Shown here piece after piece: positions 1 to 11,100 of a stretch of 64,000 nt of DNA (its first letter is position 1; every line of letters begins with the position of its first letter). A program made the translations under genes and the position numbers. This stretch comes from Anaspis maculata (taxonomy: Eukaryota > Arthropoda > Insecta > Coleoptera > Scraptiidae): assembly GCA_949128115.1 (NCBI GenBank), contig OX421961.1, positions 85,357,277 through 85,421,276 of the forward strand. Reading direction: 5' to 3'. Below the pieces are notes generated by a model, which was not told the DNA's origin, did no database searches, and was given only the letters and a program-made list of their open reading frames with translations.

Positions 1-570
1 CTTTTTTTTACCGCAATGTAGTGCATTGCTGGGGGCGTAGTCTTTCAGCTGCGCACCTCTGAAGCTAGATCTACTACAAGCCTGCTAAATACGCTAACCA
101 AACATGAAATAAGAGACACAAATGCAAACCCCTTTTCACATTATTTCGACTTGTCAAATTTCCATGTCAATAATGTGGGTATTGCATGTATCCACTAGTG
201 CCCATCTAGGCTACTAGACGTCGGAGTATGTGTTCATCTAAATAAATTCCTCTACGATCAAGTACCGAGCTCTACACCAGATGGCGTTTTTCAAATGTAA
301 ATCGCCTGTGAGCGTTGAAAAACGGGACACCTGTTTATCGCTATTTCTTCCCTTATTACTGCATTTTTCATACCTATTTTTTATTATTTTTATTTAATAA
401 TTTTTTTTTTATTTTTATTCTTTAATCACAATTACTTGAATTCGGTTGAAAAACAATCAAGAAACTTATAGGCCGAAATCTCATGATTTTCAGTTTTCTT
501 TTAAATTTCGGACAACAGGTTGCTACAGCGTGACAACCGATGACAGACAAATAAAGAACGTAATAGTAGG
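1..570. other. No gene seen; AT-rich flank
   Basis: No coding region or clear repeat boundary was found. An A/T homopolymer-rich tract lies at about 375-425. Confidence 0.4.
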
Positions 571-572
571 TA

Positions 573-685
573 TATTACATACCGAGGCGGGAAACGAGTT
601 ATTACTGCGGAATGCAAAGATTGCTGCCGGGGCGCACAATAGCCCGACGCAGTAATAATCGTTTTCGCCGAGGTATGTATGCTAT
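573..685. mobile_element. Short foldback repeat (MITE-like)
   Basis: The arms CATACCGAGGCGGGAAACG (left) and the complement of TCGTTTTCGCCGAGGTATG (right) form an imperfect inverted repeat around a GC-richer centre. The boundaries are approximate and no target duplication was fixed. Confidence 0.4.
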
Positions 686-908
686 TTTACTGGCAATTAT
701 TCAATATATATATATATTAGTATTATCAATGCATATAAGCCACAATAATTATTATTGTGTCGAAAATCGTCTTTATCAAGTGAGCGTTTCACGACAGTGG
801 CTCTCACTTTGACGTTTTTCACACGTTGACGTTCACGACAATCTGACATGAAATCAAGTCATAGCCAATTTTTCTTTCGAAAATAACCGATTATGTATGA
901 ACCAGACT

Positions 909-1142
909 CACCGTCAGTTCCACAAAAGAGATGATCAGCGATCAAGGCTGATTGCAGATTAACTGAACTTTTTTCTACTAAATGCTAGGTGATTAACTTC
1001 AAAAAATGCCTGAAATCTGTTCTAGACCCATCATCTTCCCATTATTGACAGATAAACCAGCATTTCCATTGATCAGTAAGCTACAAATTGACAACAAAAA
1101 TCGCGAATCAACTGATCTCGAATTATCTTTTTTGTGGAACCC
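909..1142. repeat. Dispersed repeat A, copy 1
   Basis: This segment of about 234 bp is strongly similar to 36848-37082 in anillin intron 5. Both copies keep an open frame starting [14 protein letters not shown], although no known protein is recognised. The 5' end CACCGTCAGTTCCACAAAA is shared. It could be a fragment of an unidentified transposon. Confidence 0.7.
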
Positions 1143-1685
1143 TGGGTTAGAAATGTTTGATCTCACGCCTCCTGAATCTCGGCAAGCGGCCGAAGAAGCT
1201 ACGGCAAATCTAAAAACAGTCGCGATCGATACGAGAAAGGATTTCTCTTTGAGGAAATAGAAGCCCGGTACATGTTGGGGCTACGGGCTACCTATTCCAT
1301 GCTGAAATGCTTGGTGGAAATAAGTGTCAAAACTGACATCAGGCAATCCCAGACTCCAAGCATTTCTCAAAATGTGAGTCATCCACTTCACTTCCTTCTC
1401 AATAATCACATGCCCATGTACCTAAAAAGGCTAATAGAATATTTTTTTGAATAAAATCACGCCAAAACATAACCTGGAACGAAACAAACAGCGATCTGTC
1501 AAGTGTCATGTGGATGCAATTTTTGCACGCAATCACGTCAAAGACCAGCGATCATAGAAGGCTAGGTTTTTCTGGCCAAGAGATGGAACACATTCGTTAC
1601 CTACTTCTTAGAAGTTTGAAATGAATCAGTTACTATGTTGATTGTCAGTAAATGTAATCGGATAAAAATTAAGCAAGTTATGGCG
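1143..1685. other. No gene seen
   Basis: No open frame with recognisable family features and no clear repeat was found between repeat A and the next MITE. Confidence 0.4.
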
Positions 1686-1870
1686 GCTTTACAGAACTTC
1701 GTATGTCGCCGGTGACAGTGTCGCTGGCCAATAAGATTCGATCTGCCTGTACTCTCCTACCTCCCTCCATAATTCTCGCGACACGAGTTGCTGCCGTCGT
1801 TGTCGTTCAAATTATTCAACTACAGTGGAGTGGGGGACTGTCGCCGGCGACAAACGAAGTTCTGTAAAGC
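1686..1870. mobile_element. MITE with about 33-bp TIRs
   Basis: The left end GCTTTACAGAACTTCGTATG is mirrored by CGAAGTTCTGTAAAGC at the right end. The arms continue through a GTCGCCGG(T/C)GACAGT block with few mismatches. No transposase is present. No target duplication was confirmed. Confidence 0.7.
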
Positions 1871-2151
1871 TGTTAGGTGCGAACACGGTGTCACCAGGAA
1901 CCAGAGAAACTGATGGCTGCCATTTTGAAAGCGGCAACAAAACATTGCGGTATCTGAACATAGAGGATTAAGAGAAAATAAAGGTCTCTTGGCCCCTTCG
2001 CGAAAAAGTCCATGGGATCAATAATTTGTTGAACCTACAGTATCGTATAATCATATATTTGGTAAATTGATAAAATCTTATAAAATCACAATTGAATGTA
2101 AAAAATGGCATTTAAAATATTCATTCTTATTGTAGTTTGTGCACCTGAGCT

Positions 2152-5100
2152 TCACAAAATGATCTCATTCTTTATACTACGCGACAATTCCTTGTTCGGA
2201 AGTACAATTGAATTCAAAAGAATAGTTTCTGATGGCACACTGACGGAACAACCTGCAACACAGCACAGTTGAAATATTTTAAAAATACAACAGGACATTA
2301 CCGACATACCCAAGATAGTTATAGATGGATTCAGTCTTCCATCACTATTGAAAAGAGGTGGATTTTCCATCTTAGCAAATGGTTTGTTGGGATCAGGATC
2401 TGAAGGTGTTCCTTCCACCCTCGCCCACGTCCCGACTCTAGAATTCCGTCCTATTATGCTGTGCAACACCAGGCTGTGGTCGTTTATGACGGCATCTTGT
2501 AAAATGATACTCTCGCGAATCCGCACCCCCGGACCGACAGTAACTCCAGGTCCTATACTAACATTTGGACCTAACTGAAATTTAAATAAATGCAAATGAT
2601 ATAGGCAGGTATCATGGAGGTATGAATAAAATAATTCAGGTCTTGTGTCATATTCAAGGAACAGGTGAGGGTTAAGTAGTGGCGATCCACTTAAAATAGT
2701 GTCTGAAATGAGAATTCAGAATAAAACATCCGGACCATACAAGCAGTAATTACGCTTGGACCATCAGTTCCGCTGGACCGCAGGGAACATCAGAACATCA
2801 GTATAGTAATAAACCGTCTGATGAGACGGGAGAAATTAGTTGAAGGGTGAGGAAAGGGGAAGGGGCCACGCACCGCTCAATCCGTCTCTATGGTGTGCGC
2901 TCGAGAAAATAGTGCGACGGAATTGATTGATATCTTGGAATCGGGACGTTTTCTAGGGTATCTAATTGGGTGAGGAATTTTGAGCGGATGGCACTGATAT
3001 ATTTCGAAACAGTGAAATGCGTGTTTGAGAATGACACATAAAACAAGCACCAATAATTTTTGAACTCTTCAAGAAAGCAACACATTTCTCACGTTTTAGC
3101 CTGCGTCCTTCAAATTTATAGTAGGGAGTTTGCGATTTCACGCAACGTACGACGCAACGCAACGTAGAACGTGAAAGTTGCCCTGTAACTAAGGAATTTC
3201 AAATAACAAACTCGTCTATTTTAACGTTGAAAGTTACGTTACGTCGTACGGACGTTTGCACGCAAACTCCCCATTATGAAGTTTGCGATTTCAAGGAACG
3301 TACGAAGTAACGCAACGTAGAATGTGAAAATTCCCCAGTAACTGAGGAATTACAAACATCAAACTCGTTTATTTTCACGGTGAAAATCACGTTATGTCGT
3401 ACGTACGTGTGCACGCAAACGCCCTATTATGAACACATTGATAACCATCCAAAAATACGCCAAAGTAACCACGAAGGGGCCCGGCTATAACATATCAAAA
3501 GTCTCCTACAGTCCTGTGTGCGATTCCCTATTTTCCAGGGTTTTTTCCTTGTGACTTTTCCACTGAGTGTTCGTTCACATCTAATCAATAGATGCTTTCC
3601 TTTTACAACCTAAACTAAGTATTCTGACTTAAGGTGTTAGTGGTAGCTCACCTTCGCGCATGTGATTCCTCGCTTTTTCTCTCTCCAACTTAGATCATAT
3701 CAGTGAGTTTTGTGGTAAAAGGAAAGCACCTACTGTCTCCTTAGCACAGTGGATGTAGCGTGTTCCGTAGTTCCTGTGTTCAAATCCAACCTTTGGAAGG
3801 AACTTCTTTATTTTACCGACACTTTTTTCTTTCTAAAACTCTACCAAACGTAGAAAACGCCAATTTCAAACCGATTTTGATTGATTTTTTCCCTCCGAAA
3901 AGGTGTGTTCTTAATAGTGTCCCAAAAGTAACACCAGGATTTTCTTTTTCAATACCTTTTGAAGTCTATGGAAGTTTTTATCCTTCAAAATTATGCGCAA
4001 AACAAATGGACTGGACACCACGCATCCTTCGGCAGACCTAAGAAAAGAAGGTATTTCTGAAATGAATTGGCTTTCGACGGTTTTTTGTGGTTCAAGGGGC
4101 GAAAGAGCACGGAGTAACTTGGTGGAGTCTCCTTCACCCATTCGTGTAACATCTTATACTCTACTTCCATCTCATGTGAAATGTGTTACTTTCCATGAAC
4201 GTTATGTAGTAATAATGATATTGTTCATTATACATACAACAGCTGAGTTATGTATAGAAGCAGTCGGGTCAACATGTACGTCAGGGTGGATAACGCAAGT
4301 CCCTTCAACTGGCGTTCTCAATCGCTCCGGATGCTTGGTCCGGTACAGTTCTAAATAATGACGGTTGGCATAAATAGCCGAGCCAGCAGTCTTCAGCTGT
4401 GACCACCACTTGTTCACTTGTAAAGCGAAAATCTTTCCGGTTCCTGCAAGTGGTGCCAGTATGTCTTGTTCCAGTTGTATGTAACCCGTTTCCTTGTTTC
4501 CATTCCCATTACAACTTCGATAGTAGTCCTGCTGTTTGGCATTGAACACGTCACCTATCATATGGAAAATGTCCAACGAAAATACGTAAATGCCGCAATT
4601 GATCAAAGTGGACACATAAGAACTGGGCTTTTCGACGTAATGCGTGATCTCGTGGGACATTTTGTCTGTTACCATGCAACCATAATGCAAAGACTGTTGA
4701 CGTGTCGCTTCTGTGCCCATGATGGTCACCTTTAAAAAATAAAATCTACATGTTACAACTAAACTACGCAATAAAATTTTGCTTTTTTAAAATTTGATCT
4801 AACTTTGGATTGCTATGACTAATTTGAATTTTGTTGAAAGTGTTTTCTAGCAGTATCTTTTAGCTGTCAGTCCGAGTGTCAGTCCGACGTTAGGTACTTC
4901 ACATTCAGTTTGTGCAGGGTGTTAAATAAAACAATGCAAAGTGTCCAAACCCTCAAGATCCCGTTTGAAAAAAAAATTCTTGAATTTCAACCACAAAGAA
5001 GTGGAAATGGTCCACAAAGTACAGAATGGTGTTGGAATTTTTCTTATTTACAGGTTGATAACAAAAAAACACCATTCAGGTTTTGCAGTGGTAACTTTTT

Positions 5101-8100
5101 CATCATTGACTGATTTTTAGCGCACTTCTTCAAACGGGAAGGCGCTTATGTCCTTGAAAGTTGAGGGTGCAAGAACTCCATACCAAACCATCATCAAAAG
5201 TAACCATCATACAACTCTATTGTAAGTACTAGCAGCATTTGTTTTAATGTCCGTGTCATTCTTCGTACGAAAAATTTCTTCGCCGGATTGCGAAAAGCTA
5301 TTAAATAAATAAATAAATAAAGAAATAAATAAATAATGAATAAATAAATTTTATTGCTTATAAACGGTTCGTTTTTAGCAAGGGTTCGGTACATAAATAC
5401 AAAATAAACTCAAGATCTGCTCCCACATGAGCAACCCACCCTAATGATCTTGAGTTTATTTTGTATTTATGCGAAAACCTATTTTCACTCTGTTTCCATG
5501 CGAGACAATGATGAACTGACATGTTCCGCAAGAGGTTGGCAGGAAATTCAAATACCATTCTGTATTTTGAGGACCATCTCCACATCTTTGTGGTTAAAAT
5601 TCAAAAAGAAACACTTTTTTCCTAAACAGGAGGAGCTTCTTGGCGGTTTAGAAATTTTGCATGGTTTTGCTTGTACATGGTGTTGGTCCTTGGCAATCCA
5701 AAGTTAGATAAAATTTAAAAAGGACAAAATTTTCGGGAACAACGTATTGACTCTTCCGTAGTCAAGTTGCATCAAATAAGCAATTATAATTACTAACCAG
5801 AGGTTTATTTTTTATATTTTTGTGGAATTCATACAGCTCAGCTAAGGGAAAGTCTGCGCAAACATCGCCGTTCATTACGAAAAAGGCGTCCGGACTTCCA
5901 GAACGTATTTGGTCGCGAAAATGGTACAGACCACCGGCTGTTCCTAGAGCTGTAAACTCTTGAAGGTACCTGCAATTGAAAGAAAACCCTCAAGTAAAAT
6001 CTCTCGATCAAATTCTGCTGAAAATCACTGAAAATCCAACATGAGCCGCCATAGATGTTCAAAATCGGGTAACGATGAAAAGAGTTATTACTGATAGACT
6101 ACATCAGCCTATTTTGAGATCACCTGTCATTCAAAAGAAACTGGACAAAAACCTGAAGAACCTCTTCAAGATATAGATTCAACGTTTTCTCAGAATCAGT
6201 TAAAAAAAATAGAATCTTTTTTCGTGAAACGGAAGGGTTGCGAAGTTTTGTACTTTTGAAGGGAACTTACCTACCTCACTACGATACCTTATTGTATAAA
6301 TGATAATATGGAACACTTGTCTTGTGCATACAAAAAAAGATACCATCATGTATAGTATAATATTTGGAGTGACTAAATAATAGTGTACTTTCCTTCATGA
6401 TAATTTAAAAAAGAAAGAACTTTCCTGGAACAATTTTTTCCATAGTTTCTGAATACGTCAAGTATAATTTTCCATTTCGTGCCATATACAGGGTGTTGCA
6501 ATTTTTTTTACATCTTTTCGGAACACCTGCATTCAATCACCACAATCGATGCACACTGTTATCCTGATTTCAAAAATGCATGACACTTCTGAAAAAAATT
6601 CTGAAAAAAATAAAAAAATACAATGGGCATGTCAAAAAAAAATTTAAATGATGGATTTATTTCAGAATTTAAATATGTCCAGAATATTCTGTTTTACTGA
6701 CATGGAATGACATAGAATGTCTAATATACGGGACATTTCTGAAATATATAATATATATCGATGGCGAAGAACAGCAACCCTCTATGTCACCATTTGCAGA
6801 AAATCAACAACCTCCTATGTGAAAAGACAACAAACACGCGAATATAAATAAATATTGCGCCTCTTAGGGCCATATAGCGGGCACCTCGCATTTTTATGAA
6901 ACAAAGCTCTCCGACTACCACAACATCAGACGGTCAAACCGAACAGCTGCACAGACACGTGTTTCGCCCCTACTGGGGGCTCATCAGTGCGCAGGCGTGA
7001 TCAGCTCAACCATCCGATGCTGTGGCAGTCAAGAGAACTCATGGTAATATACACCCAAGAGGACTCCTAATATGTGAGTCCTCCAAGCGGCGCCATCTAT
7101 CAAAGGCATTCCGCAGATGCCTGAGTTTGCCTTTCAAGGCATCAGGCATGCGAGGGAATTAACAGAATTCCACGTGAAGCAACACCGTCGCCAAGAGAGC
7201 ATCGATGGTAAATGTACACATGTATACTCAAGCCGAGTAGAGCAATGTTTGTATTGTATTGTCTTTTCAACATTGCTCTACTCGGCTTGAGTATACATGT
7301 GTACATCTACCATCGATGCTCTCTTGGCGACGGTGTTGCTTCACGTGGAATTCTGTTAATTCCCTCGCATGCCTGATGCCTTGAAATATAGCATCTGCGG
7401 AATGCCTTTGATAGATGGCGCCGCTTGGAGGACTCACATATTAGGAGTCCTCTTGGGTGTATATTACCATGAGTTCTCTGACTGCCACAGCATCGGATGG
7501 TTGAGCTGATCACGCCTGCGCACTGATGAGCCCCCAGTAGGGGCGAAACACGTGTCTGTGCAGTTGTTCGGTTTGACCGTCTGATGTTGTGGTAGTCGGA
7601 GAGCTTTGTTTCATTTCAACCTCCTATGTCAATTTCAGCAGTTTTGAAAATAATGAATCAAACAATCGACACTCCCATGACTGGAGCCTTTAATCGACTG
7701 ACAAAACCTCCGATTCCAATTAAGACTAATTCGTATGTCAAGTGCAAAGAATCAACCTTCTATGTCAGACAAAGAAGGTTTTTGCAGAAAATACGATGAC
7801 AAGGCAGATGATAATAACCTTCTATGTCAAAGATGGAAGGTTGTGGCACAAAATTTCAACAACAATATGGAAAATAACCTTCTATGTCAGACAAAAAAGC
7901 TGCTATAAAGCTTCTATTCTGCAAAATCATCAATATATTGCTGACAAAACCGTCTATGTCACGTTTTATAGCCAAATCTAGTGAATAATATCAAATTTCA
8001 TATTCCATTATGTCACCTTAATTTAAAATGAATATTATTTCAACCTAAAATGGAAGAAAGTATAGTACATAACGTTCAAAGTACAATTTTGTTCCTCCTG

Positions 8101-11100
8101 AAAAGTACCCTTTTTTGACATAGGAGCTTGCTGAATTTCTGTAAACGGTGACATAGAAGGTTCCTGTTCTTCGCCATCGATATATAAACTGCTCAACAAT
8201 TGAAGTGGTCCACTCGAAAATTTCGCCTGATTTCAAATACGAATATCTCGGAAAAAAATCGACCGATTCTAAAAAGTGCAGTGTTTTTGGAGAGCACATT
8301 CTTTCCACTATAAGGTGCAACAATAGACCAAACAATTGAATACATAATGCATGATGTACAGGGCGACAACGAAAGGAGTGTTAAAATGTTTCATTTTAAA
8401 GCATGTCCCAGTTTTGCCAGAAAAATCTCCGAGTCTTTCTGATTACATTTTTGAGAAGTGCATATCCATGGCTCGAAACGGTTTTCAAAATTCCCGCCTA
8501 TCTTCTTTGGTTACAGGGTGATGTAAAATGAAACAACTTTTTGTTTTTGTAGTGGTAACTTTTTTGTTTGTTAACCGATTCTCACAATTTGGAGCTTATG
8601 TTGAAGCGAAGACCTCAGTTAAGAGGAATCGATTAACAAAATTGAATTAACACATAATTTCAAAAAGGGGGGTTGCATCAAATGTGACCTAAGCATGAAA
8701 TAAGGCCAAGATCCGATTTGGGAGAATTTTTTAACAAGAATCAACTTGTCGTTGAAAGAACCACTCATTGCAAATATTTTAAGATCAGTCTCGCTTATAT
8801 GGGGCCACAATAAACGACGGAAAACCCAAATTAGGACAGCATGTTTTCACAGGAGAACTGATACCTTTGCTCACCTGGAAACATACGTACTTATTGTTAC
8901 TTTTGACTGTTTCTGTCGATCCTCTGTTGACTGTCCAAATCGTGAAGGAAACTCGATCAGTGATTCTCGTAACATAGGTTACGTGTATTTTCAGGTAAGA
9001 AAGAGCATCGGTCCTCCTGTGAAAACATGCACTCCTAATTTGAGGTTTCCGTCGTTAATTATTGCCCCAAATAAGCGAGACTGATCTTAAAATGTTCGTA
9101 ATGAGTGGTTTCTTTAACGACAAGTTGATTCCTCTTGAAAAATTTCCCCAAATCGGATTACGGCCTTATTTCATGCTCAGGTCACATTTGATGCAACCCC
9201 CCTTTCTGAAATTATGTGTTAATTCAATTCTGTCAATGAATTCCTCTTACCTGAGGTCTTCGCTTCAACATAAGCTCCAAATTGTGAAAATCGGTTAACA
9301 AACAAAAAAGTTACCACTACAAAAACAAAAAGTTGTTTTTTTGACATCACCCTGTAACCAAAGAAGATAGGCGGAAATTTCAAAAACCGTTTCGAGCCAT
9401 GAATGTGCACTTCATAAAAATGTAATCAGAAAGACTCGGCGAATTTTTTTGCAAAAGTGGGACATGCTTTAAAATGAACCATTTTGAAACTCCTTTCGTT
9501 GTCGCCCTATATATCATGCATTATGTTATCAATTGTTTGGTCTATTGTAGCACCTTATAGTGAAAAGAATAAGCTATCCAAAAACACTGCACTTTTGAGA
9601 ATCGGTCGATTTTTTTCTGAGATATTTGTATTTGAAATCGGGCGAAATTTTCGAGTGGACCACTTCAATTGTTGAGCAGTTTAGTTTATTCATTCAAGCA
9701 ACATTAAATGTGTACATAGTAAACAGAAATATACAAACACTTGAGTGTGCACTTGGGATAAATCTCAGGGAAGGTGTTCAATACTTCAATCTCGATGAGA
9801 TAGACGCCTGATTCTCCACATCTTCTCTGGTGTAAAGAAAATTATCAAAATGCCAATAAGAATTTAAAAAAAAATTCTGAGAAAAAATTTAGAAGTGTCA
9901 TGCATTTTTGTAATCAGGATAACAATGTGCGATGTGCGTCGATTGTGGTGATGAAATAGGGGGTGATGAAAAAAAGGCAAAAAAATTGTGACTCCCTGTA
10001 TATGACACGAAGTGGAACATTATACTTGACATATTCAGAAACTACGAAAAATTGTTCCAGGGAAGTTTTTTCTTTTTTAAATTATCATGGAGGGAAAGTT
10101 TTTAATGAGGGTATCCATCTGGCGTGAACATCCTGTACAGTTAATGACAAAATAGTCCAAAAGGCAGCTTTTTCTATTAGCGTCTGAGTCTTCCACATCC
10201 CCAGGGCCCGTGATGCAAGCTATAGTCGTGACAATTTAGCAAGCGATGTATACGTCATCGGTTCATTGTTCATTCGTTCATTTCAACTTGAGAAACATAT
10301 CTTTTTCTCATTTTTTTCACAGAATACCGGAGTAAGTATTTTATTTTGAGAAAAATGAGAAACAATATGTTTCTCGAGTTGCAATAAGCGAGTGAACCGA
10401 TGACGCACATCGTTTGCTAAATTGTCGCGACTATACATATAATGTCATTTTTTTCAAATTTGGCCTAGCCGTTTCCATCCGAGAAGGCCTCTCGTCCGTC
10501 GTTTTGATCACGACGACTCGCTTTTGATGCAGAACTCCACTCAAAAATTCATGCTTGCTCGGGGATCGACTTTTGTTGGAAAATTCCAACTAATATCAAA
10601 AGTAGAATAGATCGGGCGTCGCCTAGACCCATTTTCAAAAACGACACGGTTTCGATTTTCCGACGGTAATTTTTTCAAAATGAAATTTGCATATTCCGTG
10701 AATTTGAAAAAACTGCAGTGCAAACTTCGACATGCGGTCAGCCGTGGGTGAGCCACAAGAAATATTCTTTTTAGGTGCAGACATGCTGGGAATGAAAATT
10801 GAAGAAAAGATTGAAATAATTTTTTTGAGGAAAAATTTTTGAAATCGGACCCACGGTTTTCGAAATTTTCTCCCTGGGAAAACTGCAGATTTTTATACTG
10901 TGATCTCGTGATTAGATTTTCAACTTTTTTTTACAAGAGGTAAGTGGTTCTTAACATTTTCCAACAATTTTGTTCGAAATTTTCCGGTTGAAAATGTAAA
11001 ACCGGCCTGGATTTTAGAGACCGGGCTTGAATGATGGAGCTTAAAGTGGAGCCTTTGTTGACGATTTTTACAATAAGGTGAATTAGAGAAAGATTTGGGG

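Larger units (their letters stand above)
6384..10102. mobile_element. Composite palindromic element in GMPPA intron 2
   Basis: The outer arms 6384-6625 and 9858-10102 are reverse complements; both contain TTTCTGAATA, a CAAGTATAAT block and an ATACAGGG motif. A second pair of long arms, 8185-8872 and 9000-9682, lies inside. Together they look like one large foldback element interrupted by later insertions (6755-8190 and 6897-7613). No transposase frame is visible. Outer boundaries are approximate. Confidence 0.7.

Noticed and set aside
3630..3700. Second tRNA-like stretch (GTTAGTGGTAGCTC)
   Set aside because: An A-box-like motif is present but no B box or cloverleaf; not reported as a tRNA.
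7742..7981. Regularly spaced repeats considered as a CRISPR-like array
   Set aside because: Spacing varies, the motif is only about 11 bp, it is inside a eukaryotic intronic transposon and no cas genes exist here.
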